64,000 bases of DNA from DLKC01 sp002478885 (GTDB lineage: Bacteria; Bacteroidota; Bacteroidia; Chitinophagales; Chitinophagaceae). Where the stretch lies: assembly GCA_046329585.1 (NCBI GenBank), contig JAXLUI010000001.1, forward strand, positions 1,240,001 through 1,304,000, given 5' to 3'. The position numbers and the translations under genes are program-made. Positions 25,785 through 34,111 of the stretch are shown here, piece by piece (position 1 is the stretch's first letter; every line of letters begins with the position of its first letter). Below the pieces are notes generated by a model. The model saw only the letters and a list, made by a program, of their open reading frames with translations, made no database searches and had not been told where the DNA came from.

Positions 25785-28214
25785 TTAACTGACAGCGTCT
25801 GTGTCAGGAAATATTCTGCTAAGTAAAGATCTTTTTTCACCGGCATCTTCCTGCTGGTAGTAACCATAGTCTTCATCAAAACGGTAGCCGATACCATAAC
25901 CTTTATTATAACCCGCCACAAGCTTCACGTCATTCATAATTACATAAATGTTGTTGAGCTTTTTGTTTCTTCTGAGGTCTTCAATTACATCTACATGTTT
26001 CTTGTAAGTGTATTGCTGTCTTACGATGTAAAGGGTAAGATCGGCATACAATCCAATTACCTGTGCATCGGTAACAAGTGCGGCAGGAGGTGTATCAATA
26101 AAGATATAATCAAATTTACGCCTTATGTCTTCAAAGAGCGGCTTCATGCGGTCGTTGAGCAATGCTTCTGAAGGGTTGGCCTCCAGCTCACCGGCTGAAA
26201 GTATCCAGAGATTCTCATTTACACCGGAAGGAATAATAACCTCGTTGAGTACCGCGCCTTTCTCCAGGTAATCGGCAATACCCACATTGCTTTCTATGCC
26301 CAGTGTTTCAGCTAATTGTGACTTGCGCAACTCCATATCGAGCAATAACACCTTCTTACCGGACAATGCCATAGCCACCGCAAGATTAAGCGTTACAAAG
26401 GATTTACCTTCCCCGCTCACAGTTGAGGTACACATGATTACCTTGTTTTCTGTTCCCGCAAGCCGGAATAACAGGTTCGTCCTTAAAGTTCTGAATTGCT
26501 CAGATACAGCGGTCCTGGACTCCTTGGTAACAACCACAGGCGATTTGGATTTACTTTGGCTCAGCTGGGCTATCAATGGTGCTGCAGTTGAACCGGTAAT
26601 GTCTCCCGGGGTAGTTACTTTATTATTAACGAGCTCGTTGATAAGAATTACAACAGAAGGTATTACAATAGCGAGGAAAATACACAGGATGATCACGATC
26701 GCCTTATTGGGCCAGCTAGGGTAAACACCAGCCCTGGCCGGGTCGATGACGGAAATCGGGGCAATATTGTTCGATTTAGTTACCGCAGTCTGTTCACGAA
26801 CGGTAAGCAGGTAAACATACAGTTGCTGAAGTACATCTTGTCTCCTGGAAGCTTCGAGATATTGCTTTTGCTTGGTGGGCAAACTCTGTATGGCACTCTG
26901 AACATTGGACGATTGTTTGGCCAGGTTATTCTTCTGAACAACCAGTCCGTCCTTATATGTTTTTAAAGTACGGCTAAGATTGGTTCTGATTTGAGCCAAC
27001 TGTGCATCTATCCCTTTTACCGCCGGGTTATTTTCAGTGCTGTTGAGTAAGGCAGTTTGTCTTTGCTGCAAAAGGTTATTGTATTTTTCTACCAGTGCTA
27101 TATACGCCTGGTCAGTAATTGGCGAAGTGGTTGGCAGGGTGCGTGTTTCACCTGCGAGTTGTCCTTCCAGGCTTTCAACCCATTGTATCTGGGCATCCTG
27201 CGCATCAAGCGCCCTGAACGCGTCGTAATTCTGACTGATCAAAGCCTTCCCCTGTTCCTGGAGGTCTGTTATACCGCTTGATTTTTTAAGGCCTTCAATA
27301 CCGCTTTCAACATTGCTTAATTCCTTGGCTACCCCACTGATTCTTTCGTCGATGAAGGTGATCGTGCTGTCAGCAAGCGCATTGCTGGTATTGATCTTCC
27401 GCTGTACATAAAGGCTCAGAAGATGGTTTACAAAATCTTCCCCCTTTGCAGGAACGTTAGCATCCAGCGTCACATCGATGGAAGTGGTATTCTCCGCTGT
27501 AAGGAATGCAAGCAGGTTTTCATCATAAGTATAGTAAGTGGCATCAAAAGGTGCAATTTTTAATCCAAGTGGTCTGTTTGGATCGGTCTCTGCAGGAACA
27601 TCCAAATTTCTCCTCAACACAAAAGTGCAGAACTTGAGTTTTGCTGTATCTCCCCAGGTAAGATGAAAAACCTGGCCGGTAAAATCATCAATGAACTTTA
27701 CATCGTCTTTATTGATTCTTATATCCCAGGCCAGCGGATCGTCAAGGTTTTTCTTGAGATCAAGCAATTCAATCTGGAAGGACGATTTATTATACACCTC
27801 AGAGAAACGGATATCACCCTGGGCCCAATAAGACACATTCGTTTGAAGGTCCTTCATCGTTTGCTCAAGCAACGTGCGGGAGTGTATCTGCTGAATTTCA
27901 TTGTTTACGTCACTCTGCTGTGAAAACAGTCCAAGTTCATCAAGCATCTGCGCTTCGGTTACGCCACTGTTTGTTTTGTTGGCATTACGGCCGTTGACAA
28001 GCACGCGTGCAGTAATGGTAAAGGTTGGGATCGCATATAGCAGGTACAAAACCCCAAGCCCTACAGTTAAGATAAGGGAAAGGGCAAACCATTGCCAGTT
28101 ACCTGCAACCTTTGCTACAAGGTATTTAAAATCGAATCCATCATTGTCATTGGGAAGAGTACTGATGTCAGCACCATTGTTGCCAACTGCATTGCCATTA
28201 TTACTGCTTTGCAT
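25785..28214 (-). CDS. Polysaccharide co-polymerase with tyrosine autokinase (Wzc/BY-kinase)
   Basis: The 809-residue inner-membrane protein combines a Wzz chain-length domain with a bacterial tyrosine kinase. A membrane segment at about 40-62 is followed by a periplasmic region (about 63-500, with coiled coils near 285-310 and 395-450), a second membrane segment (about 504-527), then the kinase: Walker A STVSGEGKS at 597-605, Walker A' VLLLDMELRKS near 622-633 and Walker B DYIFIDTPP near 702-710. The C-terminal tyrosine cluster (Y769 to Y786) is the usual autophosphorylation site. It should control polymer export with the Wza-like protein encoded just upstream (86 bp). Confidence 0.94.
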   Translation of the reverse strand: MQSSNNGNAVGNNGADISTLPNDNDGFDFKYLVAKVAGNWQWFALSLILTVGLGVLYLLYAIPTFTITARVLVNGRNANKTNSGVTEAQMLDELGLFSQQSDVNNEIQQIHSRTLLEQTMKDLQTNVSYWAQGDIRFSEVYNKSSFQIELLDLKKNLDDPLAWDIRINKDDVKFIDDFTGQVFHLTWGDTAKLKFCTFVLRRNLDVPAETDPNRPLGLKIAPFDATYYTYDENLLAFLTAENTTSIDVTLDANVPAKGEDFVNHLLSLYVQRKINTSNALADSTITFIDERISGVAKELSNVESGIEGLKKSSGITDLQEQGKALISQNYDAFRALDAQDAQIQWVESLEGQLAGETRTLPTTSPITDQAYIALVEKYNNLLQQRQTALLNSTENNPAVKGIDAQLAQIRTNLSRTLKTYKDGLVVQKNNLAKQSSNVQSAIQSLPTKQKQYLEASRRQDVLQQLYVYLLTVREQTAVTKSNNIAPISVIDPARAGVYPSWPNKAIVIILCIFLAIVIPSVVILINELVNNKVTTPGDITGSTAAPLIAQLSQSKSKSPVVVTKESRTAVSEQFRTLRTNLLFRLAGTENKVIMCTSTVSGEGKSFVTLNLAVAMALSGKKVLLLDMELRKSQLAETLGIESNVGIADYLEKGAVLNEVIIPSGVNENLWILSAGELEANPSEALLNDRMKPLFEDIRRKFDYIFIDTPPAALVTDAQVIGLYADLTLYIVRQQYTYKKHVDVIEDLRRNKKLNNIYVIMNDVKLVAGYNKGYGIGYRFDEDYGYYQQEDAGEKRSLLSRIFPDTDAVS

Positions 28215-28300
28215 ATCTAAATTAATTGATTAACGAAATAAATTAAATACAGACTGTTTGTCCATAAAGTCTTTAACCTGCATATTCAATACAACACTTT

Positions 28301-29119
28301 CTATTGGAATAAAAGTCTTGCTGATAATACGGTAAGAAATCCAAGTGCAGCAGCGATAATTGCGAAATTCCGGTTTCTGTATGCATCGGTACTCTGTACT
28401 TTCGATGCAGAAGCCTCGACATATATAACGTCATTGGGGCGAAGGTAAAAATAAGGCGAACTAAGACTTTTTGAGCTATCAAGGTTCAACCTGGTGATCT
28501 CCTTCTGTCCTTCGTTATCTCTTATCAACATCACATTATCACGGCGGCCATAAATGGTAAGATCACCGGCCATACCAATAGCGTCGATGAACGTCGGTTT
28601 TTCATTTGGAATAAGAAAACTGGACGGGTTATTCACTTCGCCTAATACCGAAACCTTGAAATTAGCAAAGCGTACGCTAACGACAGGATCCTTAAAGTAA
28701 AAAGCAACTTTTGAAGTAATAGTATCTCTTAATTGTGCAGTTGTATAACCTTTCACATAAACGCTGCCAATATAAGGCATGCGTATATTACCATCTTTTC
28801 CAACAAGGTACCCGCTTACCACTGCCTGGTTGTTACCGGCAGAACTAACAGCGCCGGTTGCCAACGGAAGATTGCCCTGGTTGAGGATCTGGTTAGCCTG
28901 TGGATCGAGCGTTTGTACAACTATATTCAGGATATCATCCACTCTTACGACAGGTGGCGTTGTCTGAGCCAGCGGAACATAGGTAACTTTTGTAGTGTCT
29001 GGAATGTCTTTCAGGATAGCAATTCTTTCAACTTGGCAGGATGTTGTGGCCAGGGTGAAAGCGAAAAATAAACAAACGGGAAAAAGCAGCGAGCCGGTAA
29101 GTGTTTTCAAAATTTTCAT
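28301..29119 (-). CDS. Polysaccharide export outer-membrane lipoprotein (Wza-like)
   Basis: The 272-residue protein has a lipoprotein signal with lipobox ATTSC (Cys28), a Poly_export domain (PPVVRVDDILNIVVQTLDPQ near 54-73 and GYLVGKDGNIRMPYIGSVYVKG near 102-125), and an SLBB domain (KVSVLGEVNNPSSF near 155-170). It ends with a hydrophobic helix (IIAAALGFLTVLSARLLF) of the kind that crosses the outer membrane in Wza octamers. It is the first gene of the polysaccharide operon and has a full-match promoter. Confidence 0.94.
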   Translation of the reverse strand: MKILKTLTGSLLFPVCLFFAFTLATTSCQVERIAILKDIPDTTKVTYVPLAQTTPPVVRVDDILNIVVQTLDPQANQILNQGNLPLATGAVSSAGNNQAVVSGYLVGKDGNIRMPYIGSVYVKGYTTAQLRDTITSKVAFYFKDPVVSVRFANFKVSVLGEVNNPSSFLIPNEKPTFIDAIGMAGDLTIYGRRDNVMLIRDNEGQKEITRLNLDSSKSLSSPYFYLRPNDVIYVEASASKVQSTDAYRNRNFAIIAAALGFLTVLSARLLFQ

Positions 29120-29542
29120 TGACTTACTGTTGGTTATTTAATTGTTTGCAAATGTAATGGTGCATAATACTTAGTCCAAAAGAAAATAAAGCCCTGGTTT
29201 TAATTTAATATGATACTTTCTTACTGGATTTTAAAATTTTGCCCAATATAGGCACATAATTTCAAAATTGACAAAACTTACAGCCGAATCATTATCCGTT
29301 TTGGGTTTTTAATCGAAAAATAAGCCCGAATATCATTTTTTTATATTTGTACCTGTTTTATTATAAGCGGTTTCCAAAAATGAATACAACTTTAACCGTT
29401 AAACAAAATGGTTAAAAAAAAAATCGCCTTTGAAACAACCATGTTCCAAAAAAGTGTAATACATAAAGCCAAATCAGTTTGAAGTCAGTATCAGGCAGGC
29501 AGGCGGTGTTTTACAATGATTGGTATACCCTTACAGAAGGCG
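29120..29542. other. Intergenic region upstream of the polysaccharide operon
   Basis: This 423-bp AT-rich gap holds the operon promoter (29149-29180) and a lone TATATTTG at 29342-29349 on the plus strand without a -33 partner. The sequences TTTAACC and GGTTAAA near 29391-29416 could pair weakly. I found no ORF or RNA gene. Confidence 0.6.
29149..29180 (-). promoter_or_regulatory. Bacteroidota-type promoter of the polysaccharide operon
   Basis: On the minus strand TTTG at 29180-29177, a 20-bp spacer, and TACATTTG at 29156-29149 match TTTG-N19-21-TAnnTTTG fully. The Wza-like gene starts at 29119, giving a leader of about 20-25 nt. Confidence 0.75.
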
Positions 29543-29932
29543 TCAGATATCAAATTTCATTAACCAGTTATGATGATCTTCTTCTATTTGTTCAGGATTG
29601 ATCAATTCTATATTTAATTTAGCCGGGCTTTTCTTTACAACAACATTTCTCTTCTCTACAGTCCGGTAATTATCATATTCAAACCGCAAATTATAAGTCC
29701 CGTTGGGCAGGGAAGGTAATTGGTACTGCCCAAACTCATCTGTAGTTACCTTATAAGCCTCATTCGTTTCTATGGTTTTTGCTGTAACCACGACATTTGG
29801 AATGGGTTTTTTTGTTAGCGCATCCGTAACCACCCCCGTAAAAGAACAATCTTTGCAGGTCGTGTTCCGGGCAGCATTAGTGTTTTGGCAACAAAAAAAT
29901 AAAAAGCAACTTATTATGAGCAGAACTTTCAT
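29543..29932 (-). CDS. Small secreted protein with CarboxypepD_reg-like domain
   Basis: From the ATG at 29932 the protein has 129 residues: a signal peptide (MKVLLIISCFLFFCCQNTNA), then one carboxypeptidase-regulatory-like beta domain (FTGVVTDALTKKPIPNVVVTAK, TTDEFGQYQLPSLPNGTYNLRFEYDNYRT). This fold is common in Bacteroidota surface proteins and in SusC N-termini, usually for protein or glycan contact. An upstream ATG at 29962 would spoil the signal peptide. It ends WLMKFDI with no sorting domain. Precise role unknown. Confidence 0.8.
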   Translation of the reverse strand: MKVLLIISCFLFFCCQNTNAARNTTCKDCSFTGVVTDALTKKPIPNVVVTAKTIETNEAYKVTTDEFGQYQLPSLPNGTYNLRFEYDNYRTVEKRNVVVKKSPAKLNIELINPEQIEEDHHNWLMKFDI

Positions 29933-30018
29933 AAAGAGTGTTTTCCCGATAAAGGTAATCAAAGCAACATATTAACAATTCATAGGTAAACTTTTAACAA
30001 AAAATAAATGTTATAACT

Positions 30019-30621
30019 TCATGCGTGTCTTCTTTTTTTCCAGGGTATGATCATCGGAACTTTTTTTGAATATTCGGTATACTGGCTGCCAAAAGCATTT
30101 CTTAGTTTCATCTCCTCGTACGTGATCCCCACAAGCGTATAACCGACAATACAAACAAAAGAAATTAGGTTGGCCCAGCCGGGATACCATAACAAAATAC
30201 CGGCAACAAAAAGAAAAGTACCGGAATACAGCGGGTGTCTTACAAACCGGTTCATACCGTCAACTTTTAAACTGCCATCAACCGGACGCTTAAAAAAAAC
30301 ATCAATGCCGCTCATTTCATAAAAATATCCGGTCATACAGGGTACCATAATCGCAACTCCTGTAATGGAACACAAAACGGCCGCAAGCTTTTCTGCCGCA
30401 GGTGGCAGCCAAATCAGGTCTGGCGGAAATGAAAAATTAAACCAGGCCACGCATACAAAAATGATGGTTGCTGTTATAGAATAACAAAGGCGGTAATAGA
30501 TAAAAAAAGTTGGGAACCGGATGCTCATATAGCGCTTTACCGCAGAAGTCGCAAAAACACTGTGGGTGAATGCAAAAATCAACCACACTAAAACAAGCAA
30601 CACATATCTTGCAATTTCCAA
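30019..30621 (-). CDS. Isoprenylcysteine carboxyl methyltransferase-like membrane protein
   Basis: The 200-residue protein has five or so membrane segments and the PEMT/ICMT-type C-terminal motif RFVRHPLYSGTFLFVAGILL followed by YEEMKLRNAFGSQYTEYSKKVPMIIP. That pattern (RHPxYxG then EExxLxxxFGxxYxxYxxxVP) marks integral-membrane methyltransferases using S-adenosylmethionine. Bacterial members methylate lipids or small molecules, or are uncharacterised. It lies 20 bp downstream of the NUDIX-type regulator on the same strand, so they may be co-transcribed. Confidence 0.82.
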   Translation of the reverse strand: MEIARYVLLVLVWLIFAFTHSVFATSAVKRYMSIRFPTFFIYYRLCYSITATIIFVCVAWFNFSFPPDLIWLPPAAEKLAAVLCSITGVAIMVPCMTGYFYEMSGIDVFFKRPVDGSLKVDGMNRFVRHPLYSGTFLFVAGILLWYPGWANLISFVCIVGYTLVGITYEEMKLRNAFGSQYTEYSKKVPMIIPWKKRRHA

Positions 30622-30640
30622 ATTAATGTATTTAACGGTA

Positions 30641-31414
30641 TTACCACGACGTCTGGAAACCCTCCTTTAACGCCTTATGGTATTTTCGGAGATCGAAGGA
30701 ATAAAGATAGGGCGCTTTGTGAGCAACACCCTCCCTTCGCTGTTTTAATCTTTTCAAAATGCCATAACCGATCATCTTACGCTGAAAATTGCGGCGGTCG
30801 AGTTTTTGATCAAGGATCGTCTCGTAAAGCTTTTGCAATTCAGGCATCGTAAATTTTTCTGGTAAAAGGCTGTACCCAACAGGCTGGTAACGCAGGTGAA
30901 TTCTCAAAGTAAGCAGCGCCTGCTGCACAATGGCGCCATGATCCATCGCCATATTGGGCAACTGGTGAATATCATGCCACGCATACTGGTCTGAAAAATA
31001 ATCCGGTGAAGGGTTTACAGCGGCAAAATCCACCAATGCATAATAGCCAACCGTTAAAAACCGGCCCAATAACCAATTATTGTTGGGTGGCGTTATCTGT
31101 AATTTTTCAAATGCGTTCTTGGTAATGTTGTTGTCGCAACGGTTTGGGTCGCCAAAAACATAAAACTGCTGAAGAAAAATATCTTCCAGCCCCGTGCGCT
31201 CTTTTAATATCCGCTTGGCAGAATCATCAATATGCTCATCCTTATAAATAAATCCTGCCGGCAATGCCCAATCTCCTACGTTCGCCACAGTCGACAAAAG
31301 CAGCTTTAACTGGCCATCATGAAAACCAAATATCACACAGTCGATCGAAATACCGGCCATAAAATATTTTCCGCCCCTCAGCCTTAGATCATTAGCCGAT
31401 TTAAACTCTACCAT
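30641..31414 (-). CDS. NUDIX-domain transcriptional regulator (NrtR/AraR type)
   Basis: The 257-residue protein has an N-terminal NUDIX fold (about 15-150) and a C-terminal winged helix (about 170-250, LPEKFTMPELQKLYETILDQ and DRRNFQRKMI). The NUDIX box is degenerate: in GFIYKDEHIDDSAKRILKER the usual REL becomes RIL and the catalytic EE becomes KE, so pyrophosphohydrolase activity is doubtful. This layout matches regulators that bind a nucleotide-like ligand and control NAD or pentose genes. The ligand and target here are unknown. The neighbouring methyltransferase gene is a possible target. Confidence 0.85.
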   Translation of the reverse strand: MVEFKSANDLRLRGGKYFMAGISIDCVIFGFHDGQLKLLLSTVANVGDWALPAGFIYKDEHIDDSAKRILKERTGLEDIFLQQFYVFGDPNRCDNNITKNAFEKLQITPPNNNWLLGRFLTVGYYALVDFAAVNPSPDYFSDQYAWHDIHQLPNMAMDHGAIVQQALLTLRIHLRYQPVGYSLLPEKFTMPELQKLYETILDQKLDRRNFQRKMIGYGILKRLKQRREGVAHKAPYLYSFDLRKYHKALKEGFQTSW

Positions 31415-31473
31415 ATTGGTGATAATTGAATATTTATAAACTGAAAAATGGCTACCCAGGCAAAAACAAACAT

Positions 31474-31533
31474 CACTGTTATGTACCCGGCTACCGTGCC
31501 TTAATCAACATTGGTTGCGTCGCACACTTGTAC
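31474..31533 (-). repeat. Interspersed GTACAAG repeat, single arm
   Basis: Exact minus-strand core at 31515-31533; the arm CCAATGTTGATTAAGGCACG then GTAGCCGGGTACATAACAG has a near-consensus terminus. It lies upstream of the NUDIX regulator gene. Confidence 0.87.
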
Positions 31534-31687
31534 TGCATTGCTTTCTTCAACAATAAAAAACCGGCAGTTTTACAATACCGGATCTTTAGCATCACCAGGA
31601 AAAAAAACAAAGAATTGCTGAGTTCGTTCCACAAAAAAATTCCACTACTAAATATCAGTTTTTTTAAATGAAGCGTCAAAAAATAAA

Positions 31688-32647
31688 TCAGCCAAAAAAA
31701 AGTGGATCTGCAACCGCATTGGAGAAATCCATCCATAATTCTTTTACAATATCAGCAGCAGGAATAATTGATTTTACCAACGCACTCACCTGCCCGATCT
31801 CGAGTTCACCTGCTTTCATATCTCCTTCAAACATGCCTTTCTTCGAACGCCCGCGGCCAAGCAATGTTTTTAAATCTTCACCCGATACACCCTGGTTTTC
31901 TGCCTGTTCAACCTGCCGGAAGAAATCATTCTTCAGCAATCGCACAGGCACTAATTTTTTCAGGCTCAGTTGTGTTTCGCCTTCCCGGGCATTTACAACG
32001 GCTTCTTTAAAATTTATATGCGAAGATGCTTCTTCACTGCACACAAACCGGCTGCCCACCTGCACGCCTTCCGCACCCATTACCATCGCGGCCAGCATTT
32101 GCCTGCCCGTTGCTATGCCGCCAGCAGCAATCAATGGAATACCAACCGCCGCTCTTACTGCAGGTATCAACACCATGCTGGTTGTTTCTTCCCTCCCGTT
32201 ATGCCCGCCGGCCTCAAAACCTTCAGCCACAACGGCATCGCAACCCGCCTGCTCCGCTTTTTGGGCAAACCTGCTGCTGCTGACAACATGCACGACCGTA
32301 ATGCCTCTTGCTTTTAATGCGCCTGCCCATGTATTGGGATTACCTGCCGATGTGAAAACAATTTTCACAGCCTCTTCCATAATGATGTTGATATGCTGCT
32401 CAATGTCCGGGTAGATCATCGGAACATTTACGGCAAATGGCTTTACGGTAGCTGCCTTGCATTTTCTTATGTGATCCCGCAAAGTATCCGGGTACATGCT
32501 GCCGCCGCCGATAATGCCAAGCCCGCCTGCATTGCTTACCGCACTTGCCAGTCGCCAGCCGCTTGCCCATATCATCCCGGCCTGGATGATCGGGTAGTCA
32601 ATGCCAAAAAGCCTGGTGATCCGGTTGGAAAAATTTTCGTTGCTCAT
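31688..32647 (-). CDS. Nitronate monooxygenase / FabK-like flavoprotein
   Basis: The 319-residue TIM-barrel flavoprotein begins with FGIDYPIIQAGMIWASGWRLA, has AGGLGIIGGGSM near 41-52, VAEGFEAGGHNG near 142-153 (FMN phosphate/active-site loop) and PLIAAGGIATGRQMLAAMVMGAEGVQVGSRF near 175-205. These match nitronate monooxygenases and FabK enoyl-ACP reductases. It lacks an obvious fatty-acid synthesis context, so 2-nitropropane-dioxygenase-like activity on nitroalkanes is the safer call. It stands alone. Confidence 0.88.
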   Translation of the reverse strand: MSNENFSNRITRLFGIDYPIIQAGMIWASGWRLASAVSNAGGLGIIGGGSMYPDTLRDHIRKCKAATVKPFAVNVPMIYPDIEQHINIIMEEAVKIVFTSAGNPNTWAGALKARGITVVHVVSSSRFAQKAEQAGCDAVVAEGFEAGGHNGREETTSMVLIPAVRAAVGIPLIAAGGIATGRQMLAAMVMGAEGVQVGSRFVCSEEASSHINFKEAVVNAREGETQLSLKKLVPVRLLKNDFFRQVEQAENQGVSGEDLKTLLGRGRSKKGMFEGDMKAGELEIGQVSALVKSIIPAADIVKELWMDFSNAVADPLFFG

Positions 32648-32769
32648 AGTGGCTCTTAAAATGCTAAGATAGCGCCAACAGTTTTAAACAAAGAAGGGAA
32701 ATGCAAAAGCTAACACAGCATACATGCGCAGTGTATAACGCTATCGATTTGCCGCACGGTGCTGCTGCT

Positions 32770-32829
32770 GTACAAGTGTGCGACGCAACAGCAGTTGCCT
32801 GTTGTTACAGAAGCCGGGCTCCAAAAAAT
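32770..32829 (+). repeat. Interspersed GTACAAG repeat, single arm
   Basis: Exact core at 32770-32788; arm CAGCAGTTGCCTGTTGTTAC then AGAAGCCGGGCTCCAAAAAA. It ends 9 bp before the stop of the convergent nucleotidyltransferase gene. Confidence 0.87.
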
Positions 32830-32837
32830 TGATTGGA

Positions 32838-33830
32838 TCAGCCGAAATCTATTTCTGTGTTATCGCCAATGTTAAGGCTTCGGCTCAGCCCTTTTACACT
32901 CGCATCGCTTCCTATAAGCGAATTGTCGAGCACCACTTCAAACAGATTGGTGTAAGAACCAATGATGCTGTCTCGGATGATGGAATGCTGAATGGTAGTA
33001 TCGGCACCGACTGCCACGTGCGGACCAATGATGGCATTTTTTAAAACACAACCGGGACCGATGCTAACCGGGGGAACTATAATGGAGTTTTCGCTTTGAA
33101 CGCTTTCGTGCACTTTGCCGCCATACTTTTTTAAAAGCGTTGCATTGCTCTCGAGCAGGGTTTCTTTTTTGCCGCAGTCGAACCAGTTCTTTACTTTGAA
33201 TGACTTGAATTTCGCGCCGCGTTTGATCATGCAATCGAGCGCATCGGTAAGATTGTATTCACCAAATGAACGGATGTCTTGCATGAAAAGATGATGCAGG
33301 CATTCGAACAGGAAATGTGTTTCTTTTATCTTGTACAAACCCACCAGTGCCATATTGCTTTTTGGTATGGAAGGCTTTTCTACCACATGACTGATAAAGC
33401 CATGCTCGTCGAGCTCAGCTACACCAAAGTTGCGTGGGTCATCAACCTTTTTTATACCAAGCATACTGAATTCGCTTGCGATAACTTCCTTTACGTCAAA
33501 ATCGCAAATGGTATCGCCCAGCACAACAAACACTTCATCGTCGCCAACAATATTTTTGGTAAGCTCTATCGCATGCCCGGTGCCTTGTCTTTCGTTCTGG
33601 TAAACAAAATGGCAGGTGAGATGGGGATAGGTCTGTTTTACGTATTCCTGTATTTTTTCGCCAAGGTAACCAACGATAAAAATAAATTCGGTAATGGAGG
33701 CATTGTGCAACTGATCTACAATAAAACTTAGAATGGTTTTGCCTGCAATCGGTATCAATGCTTTTGGCTGTGTATATGTATGTGGCCGCAGCTTTGCGCC
33801 GGCTCCTGCCACTGGTATAATCGCTTTCAT
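32838..33830 (-). CDS. Sugar-phosphate nucleotidyltransferase with left-handed helix tail
   Basis: From the ATG at 33830 the protein has 330 residues: an N-terminal nucleotidyltransferase domain (MKAIIPVAGAGAKLRPHTYTQPKAL, with the GAGAKLRP loop, VLGDTICDFD for metal, and VVEKPSIPKSNMALVGLY) and a C-terminal hexapeptide left-handed beta-helix (IIVPPVSIGPGCVLKNAIIGP). It resembles glucose-1-phosphate thymidylyl- or uridylyltransferases that make activated sugars. The usual GxGTRLRP loop has Ala-Lys for Thr-Arg. An upstream ATG at 33917 adds an unconserved hydrophobic leader and is rejected. It may supply a precursor for the polysaccharide locus 3.7 kb away. Confidence 0.88.
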   Translation of the reverse strand: MKAIIPVAGAGAKLRPHTYTQPKALIPIAGKTILSFIVDQLHNASITEFIFIVGYLGEKIQEYVKQTYPHLTCHFVYQNERQGTGHAIELTKNIVGDDEVFVVLGDTICDFDVKEVIASEFSMLGIKKVDDPRNFGVAELDEHGFISHVVEKPSIPKSNMALVGLYKIKETHFLFECLHHLFMQDIRSFGEYNLTDALDCMIKRGAKFKSFKVKNWFDCGKKETLLESNATLLKKYGGKVHESVQSENSIIVPPVSIGPGCVLKNAIIGPHVAVGADTTIQHSIIRDSIIGSYTNLFEVVLDNSLIGSDASVKGLSRSLNIGDNTEIDFG

Positions 33831-34111
33831 CCGGGGTTTGTCTTTTGTTTTCCTGACACAATAATCCGCTCTTTCTAAAAACGAGGCGTGAAAATAAACA
33901 AATAAGCTGTATTGCAAAGAAATTGACGGGTTACTGGAATTAATGTCCGATTAAAAAAAGTGTTTAATTGACACGATTGGCTCACCCATCAAAACTGTTG
34001 TAAAAAAAATGATTAAAATGTTCTGAAAAAACGCTGGCAGAAACCGCCATACATTAAAATAAATTCCTCCTTCAGCCAATACTGGCTACCTTAGTACAAA
34101 CCTGATGAAAA

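Noticed and set aside
29342..29349. Plus-strand promoter TATATTTG upstream of the polysaccharide operon
   Set aside because: There is no TTTG at the right distance and no gene downstream on that strand.
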